Origin: Stenotrophomonas lactitubi
GTDB lineage: Bacteria > Pseudomonadota > Gammaproteobacteria > Xanthomonadales > Xanthomonadaceae
Length of the DNA stretch: 64,000 nt
NCBI RefSeq assembly: GCF_002803515.1
Contig: NZ_PHQX01000001.1
Span: 4,131,521-4,195,520 of the forward strand
Reading direction: 5' to 3'
Shown: positions 52,091 through 61,378 of the stretch, piece by piece
Layout of the letters: each line of letters opens with the position of its first letter
How positions within the stretch are numbered: position 1 is the first letter of the stretch
Position numbers and translations under genes: made by a program
Notes under the pieces: model-generated
What the model was told of the DNA's origin: nothing
Seen by the model: only the letters and a program-made list of their open reading frames with translations
Databases searched by the model: none

Positions 52091-53002
52091 TCAGGCCTTC
52101 TTCGCGCCCGGGAAGCCCAGCTTCTCGCGCTGCTCGTAGTAGGCCTTGGCCACCGCCTGCGCCAGCGCGCGCACGCGCAGGATGTAGCGCTGGCGTTCGG
52201 TCACGCTGATCGCTCGGCGCGCATCCAGCAGGTTGAAGGTGTGGCTGGCCTTCATCACCTGCTCGTAGGCCGGCAGCGGCAGGTTCACTTCCACCAGCTT
52301 CTGCGCTTCACGCTCGCAGGCGTCGAAGCGGTGGAACATTTCTTCCACGTCGGCGTATTCGAAGTTGTAGGTGCTCTGCTCCACCTCGTTCTGGTGGTAG
52401 ACGTCGCCGTAGGTCACTGGCTGCCCGTCCGGGCCGTAGGTCCACACCAGGTCGTAGACGTTGTCGCAGTTCTGCAGGTACATGCACAGGCGCTCGAGAC
52501 CGTAGGTGATCTCGCCCAGCACCGGCCGGCACTCCAGGCCGCCAGCCTGCTGGAAGTAGGTGAACTGGGTCACCTCCATGCCGTTGAGCCAGACTTCCCA
52601 GCCCAGGCCCCAGGCGCCCAGCGTCGGCGATTCCCAGTTGTCCTCGACGAAACGCAGGTCGTGCACCAGCGGATCGATGCCCACCGCCTTCAGCGAATCC
52701 AGGTACAGCTGCTGGATGTTGTCCGGCGCCGGCTTCATCGCCACCTGGTACTGGTAGTAGCGCTGCAGGCGGTTCGGGTTATCGCCGTAACGGCCATCGG
52801 TCGGACGCCGCGAGGGCTGCACGTAGGCCGCATTCCAGGTTTCCGGACCAATCGCACGCAGGAAGGTGGCCGGGTGGAACGTACCGGCGCCCACCTCCAG
52901 GTCGAGCGGCTGGATGAGCACGCAGCCCTGCTGGGCCCAGAACTGGTTCAGGGTCTGGATCAGGCCCTGGAAGGTGATCGGAACGGTCGGGGTCGCGGAC
53001 AT
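52091..53002 (-). CDS. glyQ: glycyl-tRNA synthetase alpha subunit
   Basis: This 303-residue catalytic subunit makes glycyl-adenylate and charges tRNA-Gly. Hallmarks are [36 protein letters not shown] and the [15 protein letters not shown] segment of class II. First gene of glyQS, divergent from the orphan ATPase gene; its promoter must lie in the 83 bases between them or overlap that gene's start. Confidence 0.97.
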   Translation of the reverse strand: MSATPTVPITFQGLIQTLNQFWAQQGCVLIQPLDLEVGAGTFHPATFLRAIGPETWNAAYVQPSRRPTDGRYGDNPNRLQRYYQYQVAMKPAPDNIQQLYLDSLKAVGIDPLVHDLRFVEDNWESPTLGAWGLGWEVWLNGMEVTQFTYFQQAGGLECRPVLGEITYGLERLCMYLQNCDNVYDLVWTYGPDGQPVTYGDVYHQNEVEQSTYNFEYADVEEMFHRFDACEREAQKLVEVNLPLPAYEQVMKASHTFNLLDARRAISVTERQRYILRVRALAQAVAKAYYEQREKLGFPGAKKA

Positions 53003-53085
53003 GCGGACGAGTCTTGGCCGGCAAAGGGGTGCGCTAGTATAACGGCCGACCTGCGGGGCATTCCGTACCCGGAAGGAGCAGGTGG

Positions 53086-54921
53086 ATGGAACATCGGCTG
53101 CCCATGGGCACGCCCGGCGAGCCTGGTGCGGTGCCGTTGCCGCCCGGTCGCCTGCAGTTCGAACAGGTTGCGGCGGCCCTGCTGGCCGATGGCGTGGTGG
53201 CTGCGCACGAGCGCGAGCGCATCCGTTTTTCCGCGCAGGGCGCCCGCAATGCCAGTGAAGTACATCCGCTGGTGCTGCTGTCCAACCTCAAGCTGGCCGC
53301 AAGCGACGGCGGCGACCTCAATCTGGAACGCCTCACCGAGTGGCTGGCCCAGCGCACCGGCAGCCGCTACCTGCGCATCGATCCAACCCGCGTCGACGTC
53401 GCTTCGGTCACCGCCGTGGCCTCGCACGCCTATGCCCGCCGCCATCGCTTCCTGCCTCTGGCGGTGGATGGCGAACGCGTGCTGGTGGCCACCAGCGAGC
53501 CGCTGGCACAGGAATGGCTGCGCGACCTGCAGCACCTGACCCGGCTGCGCATCGAGCTGGCGGTGGTCAATCCGCTCGACCTGCACCGTTACACCATGGA
53601 ATTCTTCGGCGTCACCCGCTCGGTGCGCGGTGCCCGTGGCGACGTGCGTGGTGAGGCCAACACCACCCTGCCCAGCTTCGAGCAGCTGGTCGAACTGGGC
53701 CGTACCGGCGACGTCAATGCCGACGACCAGCACATCGTGCACATCGTCGACTGGCTGCTGCAGTACGCCTACGAACAGCGCGCGTCGGACATCCACCTGG
53801 AGCCCCGCCGCGACATGGGCCGTATGCGCTTCCGCATCGACGGCGTGCTGCACAAGGTGTTCGAAGTGCCGCCGGCTGTGATGACCGCCGTGGTCAGCCG
53901 CATCAAGGTGCTGGGACGCATGGACCTGGCCGAGCGCCGACGCCCGCAGGATGGCCGCATCAAGACCCGCTCGCCCGGCGGCCGGGAAGTGGAAATGCGC
54001 CTGTCGACCATGCCGACCGCCTTCGGCGAGAAGTGCGTGATGCGCATCTTCGACCCGGAAGCGGCCTTCAAGAGCATCGACCAGCTCGGCTTCAGCCCGC
54101 AGGAAGCGGCCGGCTGGACCGCCCTGGTCGAGCGCCCGCACGGCATCGTGCTGGTCACCGGTCCGACCGGTTCGGGCAAGACCACCACCCTGTATTCCAC
54201 CCTGAAGCGGCTGGCCACGCCCGACGTCAACGTGTGCACGGTGGAAGACCCGATCGAGATGATCGCGCCGGAATTCAACCAGATGCAGGTGCAGACCAAC
54301 ATCGATCTGGACTTCGCCAGCGGTGTGCGCACCCTGCTGCGGCAGGACCCGGACATCATCATGATCGGCGAGATCCGCGACCTGGAAACCGCGCAGATGG
54401 CGGTGCAGGCCTCGCTGACCGGCCACCTGGTGCTGTCCACCCTGCACACCAACGATGCGCCCTCGGCCATCACCCGCCTGCTCGACCTGGGCGTACCGCA
54501 TTACCTGCTGTCATCCACCGTCAACGGCATCCTCGCCCAGCGCCTGGTGCGCACGCTGTGCCCGCACTGCAAGCAGCCGCACACCCTCGGCAGGGCCGAT
54601 TGGGCGGTACTGGCTGATAGCGAAGCTGCATATCCAGATGCCGCCACGCCCTGTCGGCCGGTCGGTTGCCTGGAGTGCCGGCGCACCGGATTCCTCGGCC
54701 GCATCGGCCTGTATGAGTTGCTGCCATTGGGCTCGCGCCTGCGCGGGCTGATCCGTGCGGACATGGATCTGGCCGGTTTCAACCGTGCCGCGCGTGCTGA
54801 AGGAGTGCGAACCCTGCGCCAGGCCGGGCTTGAAAAGGTGGCACAGGGGCTGACTACAATCGAGGAAGTCCTGTCAGTACTGCCTCCCCCGGATGAATCC
54901 AGCGCCCTTCCTGATCCTTGA
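53086..54921 (+). CDS. GspE/PulE/PilB-family secretion ATPase, not in a secretion cluster
   Basis: This 611-residue hexameric ATPase of type II secretion/type IV pilus systems has an N-terminal MshEN/T2SSE-N domain (about 20-180), then Walker A GPTGSGKT at residues 359-366, the Asp box around TVEDPIEM, Walker [17 protein letters not shown] and His box [13 protein letters not shown] tetracysteine zinc motif is present: Cys492/Cys495 (CPHC) and Cys528/Cys531 (CLEC). The ATG at 53086 has AAGGAG 7 bases upstream. No other secretion or pilus gene is beside it; its 3' end overlaps the next gene by 29 bases. It may serve a machine encoded elsewhere. Confidence 0.87.
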   Translation: MEHRLPMGTPGEPGAVPLPPGRLQFEQVAAALLADGVVAAHERERIRFSAQGARNASEVHPLVLLSNLKLAASDGGDLNLERLTEWLAQRTGSRYLRIDPTRVDVASVTAVASHAYARRHRFLPLAVDGERVLVATSEPLAQEWLRDLQHLTRLRIELAVVNPLDLHRYTMEFFGVTRSVRGARGDVRGEANTTLPSFEQLVELGRTGDVNADDQHIVHIVDWLLQYAYEQRASDIHLEPRRDMGRMRFRIDGVLHKVFEVPPAVMTAVVSRIKVLGRMDLAERRRPQDGRIKTRSPGGREVEMRLSTMPTAFGEKCVMRIFDPEAAFKSIDQLGFSPQEAAGWTALVERPHGIVLVTGPTGSGKTTTLYSTLKRLATPDVNVCTVEDPIEMIAPEFNQMQVQTNIDLDFASGVRTLLRQDPDIIMIGEIRDLETAQMAVQASLTGHLVLSTLHTNDAPSAITRLLDLGVPHYLLSSTVNGILAQRLVRTLCPHCKQPHTLGRADWAVLADSEAAYPDAATPCRPVGCLECRRTGFLGRIGLYELLPLGSRLRGLIRADMDLAGFNRAARAEGVRTLRQAGLEKVAQGLTTIEEVLSVLPPPDESSALPDP

Positions 54922-55639
54922 AACCGGCCGCCCCGTGCCGTCACTGCGCCGCTACGGGCGCTTTCCGCACTGGATCCGGGTGGCCGCCGGCCTGGAAGAA
55001 CACGAGACCGTCGTGGTCGACGTCGAGCATGGCGCCGACCTGCCCGATCCGCGCGACTTCGCCGGCGTGCTGGTGACCGGCTCGGCCGCCTTCGTCACCG
55101 ACCATGCCGAATGGAGCGAACGCAGTGCCGCCTGGCTGCGGCAGACCGCGCACGACGACGTGCCGGTGTTCGGCATCTGCTACGGCCACCAGCTGCTGGC
55201 CCACGCGCTGGGCGGCGAAGTGGCCTACAACCCCGCCGGGCGCGAATCGGGAACGATTGAACTGGCACTCGACCCGCAGGCCGCGCAGGACCCCTTGTTC
55301 CAGGGCCTGCCGAGCCACTTCGCGGCCCATGCCACCCATCTGCAGACCGTGCTGCGCGTACCCGAAGGCGCCGCCGTGCTGGCACGCTCGCCGCTGGATG
55401 GCTGCCACGCCTTCCGCTGGGGCCGCCAGGCCTGGGGCGTGCAGTTCCATCCGGAATTTGCCACCCACCACATGCGTGGCTACGTGCGCGCACGCGCCGA
55501 CTGCATCGGCCGACACGGTGGTTGTGCGCGCAGCATCGAGCGCGCGGTCAGCGCCGCCCCGCTGGCCCGCCAGCTGTTGCGGCGCTTTGTCCGCCAGGCC
55601 CGGCTGTCTTCAGCCCAGCCGGTGGCAAAACAGGGATAA
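54893..55639 (+). CDS. class I glutamine amidotransferase-like protein
   Basis: This 248-residue protein has the GATase fold: catalytic Cys96 in VFGICYGHQLLAHALGG, and VQFHPEFATHHM with the partner His. This class (GuaA-like amidotransferase, COG0518) usually feeds ammonia to a synthetase domain; none is attached or adjacent here. It may be a stand-alone glutaminase/hydrolase such as gamma-glutamyl hydrolase-like proteins. It overlaps the ATPase gene by 29 bases, suggesting translational coupling. Confidence 0.85.
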   Translation: MNPAPFLILETGRPVPSLRRYGRFPHWIRVAAGLEEHETVVVDVEHGADLPDPRDFAGVLVTGSAAFVTDHAEWSERSAAWLRQTAHDDVPVFGICYGHQLLAHALGGEVAYNPAGRESGTIELALDPQAAQDPLFQGLPSHFAAHATHLQTVLRVPEGAAVLARSPLDGCHAFRWGRQAWGVQFHPEFATHHMRGYVRARADCIGRHGGCARSIERAVSAAPLARQLLRRFVRQARLSSAQPVAKQG

Positions 55640-55684
55640 TCGGCGGCACGGGCACACCGCCCGGCCCCTCCTGTCCCTCCCCGG

Positions 55685-56602
55685 ATGTCCATGAAAGAGA
55701 TTCGCAAGCTGCCAGCCTCGGCGGGCGCCCAGTGGTTGCTGGATACGTTCTCGCTGTATCGGCGTGCGCCGCTGCAGCTGGCCCGGATCGGCCTGACCTG
55801 GCTGCTGGTGAACTGGGTGGTCACCCTGCTGGGGACGATGCTGCCCGGCACCGCCGGCCTTGCCCTGCAGATGATGACGCTGGTGATTTCACCGGTGATG
55901 TTCGGCGGCATGCTGTACGCCATGGGTGAGATCGACCAGGGCCGTCCCGGCCTGGCCACCCATCTGCTGCAGCCGATCCGCGACCGCCGTGTCAGCCACC
56001 TGCTGGTGCCGCTGGCGATCCAGGTGCTGGCCGTGCTGCTGCTCGGTGCGCTGCTGTACCTGATGATCGGCCGCGAGGGCTTCACCGCCTTCAGCGACAC
56101 CATGACCAAGATGCAGGAACTCGGCCGCAGCGGGCAGCAGATCAGCCCGGAAACCGCCGCCGAACTGGTCGCCAACCTGCCGGCGCAGCGCATCGCGCTG
56201 TGGATGCTGCTGGTGTTCTGTACCGCCGTGGCGCTGACCCTGGCGATGTTCACCCAGCCGGCACTGGTGGTGTTCGACCGCCAGAGCGGCATGCACGCGC
56301 TGCGCCTGAGCCTGCAGGGCTGCATCGAGAACATCGGCGCCACCGCCGTGTTCACCGTGCTCGGCCTGATCGCCGCGTTCTGCGTCTATGTGCTGTTCGT
56401 GATCGTGGTCCAGCTGGGCATGCTGATCGGCGGCCCGCTGGCAGCGGCATTCATCGCGCAGCTGGTGTTCACCACGGTGCTGATGCCGCTGTATGTCGGC
56501 GCGGTCTATGCGGCCTGGAAGCAGATGTTCGTGCATCGCGGCAGCCGAGGCGCACCGCCGGTGCCGCAGTCACCGCCTGCCAACGACGTCTTCCACGCCT
56601 GA
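55685..56602 (+). CDS. BPSS1780 family membrane protein
   Basis: This 305-residue inner-membrane protein has about six hydrophobic segments, for example LARIGLTWLLVNWVVTLLG, LLLGALLYLMIG and VFTVLGLIAAFCVYVLF. Its pattern matches the BPSS1780 family of unknown function. It follows the amidotransferase by 45 bases on the same strand and is probably the last gene of that unit, ending at the long palindrome shared with tatC. Start ATG 55685; ATG 55691 is an alternative. Confidence 0.8.
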   Translation: MSMKEIRKLPASAGAQWLLDTFSLYRRAPLQLARIGLTWLLVNWVVTLLGTMLPGTAGLALQMMTLVISPVMFGGMLYAMGEIDQGRPGLATHLLQPIRDRRVSHLLVPLAIQVLAVLLLGALLYLMIGREGFTAFSDTMTKMQELGRSGQQISPETAAELVANLPAQRIALWMLLVFCTAVALTLAMFTQPALVVFDRQSGMHALRLSLQGCIENIGATAVFTVLGLIAAFCVYVLFVIVVQLGMLIGGPLAAAFIAQLVFTTVLMPLYVGAVYAAWKQMFVHRGSRGAPPVPQSPPANDVFHA

Positions 56603-56606
56603 TCGA

Positions 56607-56671
56607 AAAAGGGGACGGAGGGGATTAAGTCGTTTGTGGCACAAACGACTTAATCCCCTCCGTCCCCTTTT
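56607..56671. terminator. 65 bp perfect palindrome between convergent genes
   Basis: Arms of 31 bases (AAAAGGGGACGGAGGGGATT then AAGTCGTTTGT) are perfectly complementary around a GGC loop, with TTTTGTTTTT after the right arm. Placed between the membrane protein gene (+) and tatC (-), it must be a strong bidirectional terminator. Its length far exceeds what a terminator needs; it may also be a dispersed repeat. Confidence 0.85.
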
Positions 56672-56676
56672 GTTTT

Positions 56677-57426
56677 TCAGGCAGCAGGCTTCTTGACCAC
56701 CGAAGACGGTACCAGCCAGCGCGCGGCGTGGATGCCCAGCTCGTACAGCAGGCACATCGGGATCGCCAGCATCAGCTGCGACACCACATCCGGCGGAGTC
56801 AGGATCGCAGCGAGCACGAAGATGCCGACGATCGCGTAGCCGCGCCCTTCCTTGAACTGCTGCGGCGTGATCCAGCCCAGCAGCACCAGGATCACCATCG
56901 CCACCGGCAATTCGAAACTGCCGCCGAAGGCGAAGAAGATCGCCAGCACGAAATCCAGGTAGGCGTTCGCATCCGGCGTAATCGCGATCACTTCCGGGCT
57001 GAAGGTAGTGAGGAAGTGGAAGACCGCCGGCAGCACCAGGAAATAGGCGAAGGCGCAGCCGGTATAGAACAGCAGCACCGACGAGACCAGCAGCGGCATC
57101 GCCAGGCGCTTCTCGCGTGCATACAGGCCCGGCGCGACGAAGGCCCACAGCTGGTACAGCAGCCACGGCACGGCCACGAACAAGGCCACGAAGAACGTCA
57201 GCTTCAACGGCGCGAAGAAGGCGCCGGCCGGGTTGGTGGCGATCATCGTCTGCCCGTTGGGCAACTGCGAGATCAGCGGCTCGGCCAATGCGTTGTAGAG
57301 CTTCTGGGTGAACGGCAGCAGGCCCAGCAGAACCACGCCCAGCCCCAGCAGCGCACGCACCAGGCGCGCGCGCAGTTCAACCAGGTGTTCCACCAGCGAG
57401 CTTTCGCCGAAGTCGTGTTCGCTCAT
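56677..57426 (-). CDS. tatC: Sec-independent protein translocase subunit TatC
   Basis: This 249-residue protein has six membrane helices and is the signal-peptide receptor of the twin-arginine translocase. The N-terminus (VEHLVELRARLVRALLGLG) and FAFGGSFELPVAMVILVLLG are conserved TatC features, with the acidic residue in the latter. It overlaps tatB by 4 bases (ATGA). Last gene of tatABC, ending at the long palindrome. Confidence 0.96.
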   Translation of the reverse strand: MSEHDFGESSLVEHLVELRARLVRALLGLGVVLLGLLPFTQKLYNALAEPLISQLPNGQTMIATNPAGAFFAPLKLTFFVALFVAVPWLLYQLWAFVAPGLYAREKRLAMPLLVSSVLLFYTGCAFAYFLVLPAVFHFLTTFSPEVIAITPDANAYLDFVLAIFFAFGGSFELPVAMVILVLLGWITPQQFKEGRGYAIVGIFVLAAILTPPDVVSQLMLAIPMCLLYELGIHAARWLVPSSVVKKPAA

Positions 57427-57896
57427 GACGGGCGCTCCGTGCGGGCAGGCGCTTCGGCCGCGGCATCAGCAACGGCATCGCCTGCGGGTTCGACGGTGGT
57501 GGGCGCATTGGCAGCACCTTCCGCCGAAGCCACAACCGGCCCGGTCGCCTCCACCAGATGGGGGGGCTGTTCGGCCGGTGCCGGTGCACGCACCTGCTGC
57601 GCCAGCGTGTCGCTGTGCTGTTGCATCTGCTCGGCCTCGCGGCGTACGGCTTCGCCGCTGGCACGCAGCTGGTTCTCGGTGTCCTGCATGCCCTGGCGCA
57701 CGTCCTGCATCTGCCGCTTGATGTCTTCGGCCTGCAGTTCGCGTTCCAGTTCCTGCTTGACCGAATCCCATTGATTACGCGCGCGGCGCACCCACAGCCC
57801 GGCGAAGCGGGCCGCCTTGGGCAGGCGCTCAGGTCCGAGCACCACCAAGGCGACAACCGCGATCACCAGCAGTTCGCTGAAGCCGATATCAAACAC
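57423..57896 (-). CDS. tatB: Sec-independent protein translocase subunit TatB
   Basis: This 157-residue protein has one N-terminal helix (MFDIGFSELLVIAVVALVVL), the GPERLP hinge and a long amphipathic, then Ala/Pro-rich C-terminal tail. It forms the receptor complex with TatC. Starts 15 bases downstream of tatA and overlaps tatC. Confidence 0.95.
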   Translation of the reverse strand: MFDIGFSELLVIAVVALVVLGPERLPKAARFAGLWVRRARNQWDSVKQELERELQAEDIKRQMQDVRQGMQDTENQLRASGEAVRREAEQMQQHSDTLAQQVRAPAPAEQPPHLVEATGPVVASAEGAANAPTTVEPAGDAVADAAAEAPARTERPS

Positions 57897-57911
57897 CGCA
57901 ACCGCTCCGGA

Positions 57912-58139
57912 TCAACGCGCGTTGCGGTCGTGCTCGTCCTGCGCGGTGCGCGAGGCGTCCTGGCTGCGCGACTCATCGCCCAACTGTGCGTTCGGCTTGT
58001 CTTCGTCGTGCATGCCCTTCTTGAATTCCTTGACCGCCGAGCCGAGATCCTTGGCACCACTGGTCAGGCGCTTGGTGCCGAACACCAGCAGGACGATGGC
58101 GAGTACGACCAACCAATGCCAGATGCTGAAACTGCCCAT
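57912..58139 (-). CDS. tatA: Sec-independent protein translocase subunit TatA
   Basis: This 75-residue protein has an N-terminal helix ([15 protein letters not shown]), the FGTKRL hinge and amphipathic helix ([14 protein letters not shown]), the channel-forming Tat component. First gene of tatABC. Confidence 0.96.
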   Translation of the reverse strand: MGSFSIWHWLVVLAIVLLVFGTKRLTSGAKDLGSAVKEFKKGMHDEDKPNAQLGDESRSQDASRTAQDEHDRNAR

Positions 58140-58213
58140 AAGTCGCTCGTTACGTTAGTGATCAGATTGCCGAGCATAGCGCACCGGCTGTAAGCCGGCG
58201 CGCGTGACGAAAG

Positions 58214-59104
58214 TCAGTTGTTGCCCAGCGTTTCAGTGCGGATTTCACCGTCATTGACCGGCTGGAAACCCTGCTGGGCCGGCGGCGGGGTCTGCGGCAC
58301 GGCCTGCAGCGGCGCCGTGGTCGCTTCAACCGGTGCCGCAGGTGCTGCCTGAACAGGCGCCGGGGCGGGCGCTGCAGCGGCGGCCGGACGCGGTGCGTCA
58401 TTGCCACCGTTGCGGTTGTTGCGCGCCGCGTAGGTCGCCTCTTCCAGGCGATCACGGAAAGCGACCACATCCATTGACGGCGAGCCAGCCGCGCGTCCCT
58501 CGAAGATCATCCGCGGCGTCGTGTTGCTGCCGTAGGCATCGAGATTGGCGGCATCGTCGATCTGCAGGATCGCACCATCCAGGGCAACGCCTGCGAACAG
58601 GCCACGGGCGCGCGACCACGACCAGATCTCAGCCTTCAACTGGCCATCGGTGGCGGCGGCGGCATTGCGGCCCACCGGACCGGCGGCCACACCGGCATCG
58701 GCGCCGAGGGTGAACTTGCCGTTGACGAGGTTGTCCAGGCTGCGGTCGTTGCGGAACACCAGCACCACGTCGGAGGACTGCACGCCAGCCTGGAAGCCGA
58801 TGCTGCCGCCGGTGAGCTTGATGAATACCGGGTTGGACCACGCACCGTTGGGCATGCGCACCGACATCAGGCCGTGGCCACGGCGTCCGCCGATCACCAG
58901 ACCGGCCTTGATCGTGTCGGGAATGACGATGACCGCGCGGCCTTCGTCGAGCAATTTGTCCGGAATGCCCTGTTCAGGGATTCCCTGGATTTCAGCCAGT
59001 ACACGCACCGCGTTGCGGGCGCGCTGGTCTTCCTGCGGTCCGGCCATGGCCTGGCTGGACAGCAGGCTGGCGGCGATCAGCAGGGCTTGGATCGGGCGAC
59101 GCAT
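58214..59104 (-). CDS. SYLF domain (Ysc84-like) secreted lipid-binding protein
   Basis: This 296-residue protein has a signal peptide (residues 1-21, ending SQAMA), then a SYLF domain of about 180 residues: GRAVIVIPDTIKAGLVIGGR, GHGLMSVRMPNGAWSNPVFI, and SSDVVLVFRND. SYLF domains bind lipids, mainly phosphoinositides in eukaryotes; the bacterial role is little known. The last 60 residues are Pro/Ala/Thr-rich low complexity and end TETLGNN. Divergent from hemH. Confidence 0.87.
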   Translation of the reverse strand: MRRPIQALLIAASLLSSQAMAGPQEDQRARNAVRVLAEIQGIPEQGIPDKLLDEGRAVIVIPDTIKAGLVIGGRRGHGLMSVRMPNGAWSNPVFIKLTGGSIGFQAGVQSSDVVLVFRNDRSLDNLVNGKFTLGADAGVAAGPVGRNAAAATDGQLKAEIWSWSRARGLFAGVALDGAILQIDDAANLDAYGSNTTPRMIFEGRAAGSPSMDVVAFRDRLEEATYAARNNRNGGNDAPRPAAAAAPAPAPVQAAPAAPVEATTAPLQAVPQTPPPAQQGFQPVNDGEIRTETLGNN

Positions 59105-59270
59105 GGCAGGCTCCAGAAGTCAGTCCATAGGAAGATATAGCAAGTGACTGAAATTAGTAGTGTTGTGATGAATCCCCAATGAGCGTTGCCTGCTCACATT
59201 GGCCTCAGCAATGACATCGATGCGAAGCCTGCATACCGACGTGACGATGGAATCGGCGACAATAGCGCCC

Positions 59271-60233
59271 ATGCTCGATGCACCCGATACCGCCGTATTG
59301 GCGGTCAACCTAGGCACGCCCGAGACGCCGACGGCTCCCGCTGTTCGTCGTTACCTGGCCGAATTCCTGTCCGACCCGCGCGTGGTCGCGATACCGGCAC
59401 TGCTGTGGCAGCCTCTGCTGCGCGGCCTGATCCTGCCGCTGCGCAGTGGCCGCTCGGCCGCCAAGTACGCCCAGGTGTGGCTGCCGGAAGGCTCGCCGCT
59501 GATGGTCCACACCCGCCAGTTGGCGCAGGCGATGCAGACCCTGCTGCCGACGCTGCGCGTGCGCCACGCGATGCGCTACGGCGAACCGGCGCTGACCACC
59601 GAGCTGGATCGGCTGGCCAGCGAGGGCGTGCGCCGCATCGTGGTCTTGCCGCTGTATCCGCAGTATTCGACCACCACCACCGCCTCGGTCGAAGACCGCG
59701 TGGATGCGTGGCAGCGCAGGAACCCGCAGGTCACGGTCAGCCTGGTGCAGGATTATTCGATTGATCCGGACTGGGTTGCCGCCGTCGCCGGCTCGATCCA
59801 GCGCTATTGGCAGCAGCAGGGTCGCGGCCAGAAGCTGATGTTCTCCTTCCATGGCATTCCGCAGCGCCTTGCCGATGCCGGCGATCCCTATCCGCAGCGC
59901 TGCGAGGCCAGTGCACGTGCGATCGCCGCGGCGCTCGGCCTGGGCGCGGACGACTGGCAGATGGGTTACCAGTCGCGCTTCGGCCGCGAACGCTGGCTGC
60001 AGCCCTACGCCGAACCCAGCCTGTGGGAGCTGGCAGAGGCAGGGGTGAAACAGATCGACGTCGTCTGCCCCGGCTTTGCCACCGACTGCCTGGAAACGCT
60101 GGAAGAAGTCGCGATGGGCTTCACCGAGACGCTGGCCGAACGCGGCGCACAGATGCGCTACATCCCCTGCCTCAACGCTGAACCGGAACACGCCCGTGCA
60201 CTGGCACGGCTGGCCGTGGCCTCGCTGGCATGA
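59271..60233 (+). CDS. hemH: ferrochelatase
   Basis: This 320-residue enzyme inserts Fe(II) into protoporphyrin IX, the last step of haem synthesis. [20 protein letters not shown] at the start, catalytic His in [10 protein letters not shown] and [16 protein letters not shown] with its Glu are family signatures. Start at 59271 aligns with other xanthomonad proteins; an upstream ATG at 59247 would add eight residues. It overlaps the next gene by 4 bases (ATGA). Confidence 0.95.
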   Translation: MLDAPDTAVLAVNLGTPETPTAPAVRRYLAEFLSDPRVVAIPALLWQPLLRGLILPLRSGRSAAKYAQVWLPEGSPLMVHTRQLAQAMQTLLPTLRVRHAMRYGEPALTTELDRLASEGVRRIVVLPLYPQYSTTTTASVEDRVDAWQRRNPQVTVSLVQDYSIDPDWVAAVAGSIQRYWQQQGRGQKLMFSFHGIPQRLADAGDPYPQRCEASARAIAAALGLGADDWQMGYQSRFGRERWLQPYAEPSLWELAEAGVKQIDVVCPGFATDCLETLEEVAMGFTETLAERGAQMRYIPCLNAEPEHARALARLAVASLA

Positions 60234-61087
60234 CCCTGCAGCCGTTTGAACTGCAGGTCGCGGGCGTCCGCGTGGCCGGCCTGCGCCGTGCGGGCGACGG
60301 GCCGCGCGTGCTGGCCCTGCACGGCTGGCTCGACAATGCGGCCAGCTTCGTACCGCTGGCGCCGCATCTGCCACAACTGGACCTGGTGGCGATCGACCTG
60401 CCCGGACACGGCCACAGCGCACATCTGCCCACCGGTGCGGTGTACACCACGCCGGCGGCGATCACCCATGTACTCGATGTCGCCGACGCGCTGGGCTGGG
60501 ACCGGTTCACCCTGATGGGCCATTCGATGGGTGCCGGCATCGCCAGCCTCACCGCGGCGGTCAGTGATCGCATCGAACGCCTGGTCGCCATCGAGGCGCT
60601 CGGCGGCCTGCGCGGACCGGAAGAGGACACCGCCAGCCGTCTGCGCGAACACGTCGATGCCACCCGAGCACTCGCACGCAAGCAGCTGCGCGTGTTCCCC
60701 GATCTGGCCGCACCGATCCGCGCGCGGATGATGACCAACCAGCTCAGCGAAGGCTGCGCACGCCTGCTGGTCGAACGCGGTGTCGAGCCGGTCGAAGGCG
60801 GCTATCGCTGGTGCAGCGATCCGCGCCTGATGCTGCCCACCGCAATCCGCCTCAGCGAAGGCCAGATCGACAACCTGCTGCAGGCCATCAGCTGCCCGAC
60901 CCAGGTGATCTACGCCACGCCTGCGCAGTCGTACTATCCCGAGCCGATGCGCAGCGAGCGCCTGCAGCACCTGCGTGATGGCCGCCTGGCGGTATTCCCC
61001 GGCAACCATCATCTGCACATGGAACACCCGGCACAGATTGCCGCGGTCATCGATGCATTCCTGAGCGGAAACGCCAACGCACGCTGA
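60230..61087 (+). CDS. alpha/beta hydrolase
   Basis: This 285-residue hydrolase has oxyanion region [10 protein letters not shown], nucleophile Ser99 in MGHSMGAG and a likely catalytic His in [11 protein letters not shown]. Cytoplasmic; substrate unknown, probably an ester. It overlaps hemH by 4 bases (ATGA), so is translationally coupled to haem synthesis, though a functional link is not evident. Downstream are weak hairpins (GTGGGC..GCCCAC at about 61142-61160), possibly a terminator. Confidence 0.9.
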   Translation: MTLQPFELQVAGVRVAGLRRAGDGPRVLALHGWLDNAASFVPLAPHLPQLDLVAIDLPGHGHSAHLPTGAVYTTPAAITHVLDVADALGWDRFTLMGHSMGAGIASLTAAVSDRIERLVAIEALGGLRGPEEDTASRLREHVDATRALARKQLRVFPDLAAPIRARMMTNQLSEGCARLLVERGVEPVEGGYRWCSDPRLMLPTAIRLSEGQIDNLLQAISCPTQVIYATPAQSYYPEPMRSERLQHLRDGRLAVFPGNHHLHMEHPAQIAAVIDAFLSGNANAR

Positions 61088-61214
61088 CCATCGTCGGCTG
61101 CGCGCACTTCACTCTGCGCAAGTGCGGCCGATAGAACGGTAGTGGGCCCCTGCGCCCACAGCACGCAGGCCCTTTGTGCCTGCGGCTCGTTCCTGGTTCT
61201 GCAAGGAAGACCGC

Positions 61215-61364
61215 ATGTCCCGTCTGCTGCACCGTCATCCACAGGATGTGGTCACGGTGTCTGTCCTCCGCGTCGCAGCCTGCGCCGCATTCCCTGAATT
61301 TCCCGACCCTGCCGTCGTTGCGCTCGTCCGCGCAGCGCGTTGCATGGCCGCTGCCGTCCGTTGA
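61215..61364 (+). CDS. possible small ORF before the chemoreceptor gene
   Basis: A 49-codon frame starts ATG 61215 after AAGGAAG, a good ribosome-binding site, and ends 14 bases before the chemoreceptor ATG. The product is basic at the start, then hydrophobic, ending ARCMAAAVR; no family recognised. Position could allow translational coupling. Quite possibly not a gene. Confidence 0.3.
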   Translation: MSRLLHRHPQDVVTVSVLRVAACAAFPEFPDPAVVALVRAARCMAAAVR

Positions 61365-61378
61365 TCCAGGAGTTGCCG

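Noticed and set aside
59150..59220. Inverted repeat AATGAGC..GCTCACATT between the SYLF gene and hemH
   Set aside because: The arms are imperfect and short. It may be chance, and no linked regulator is visible.
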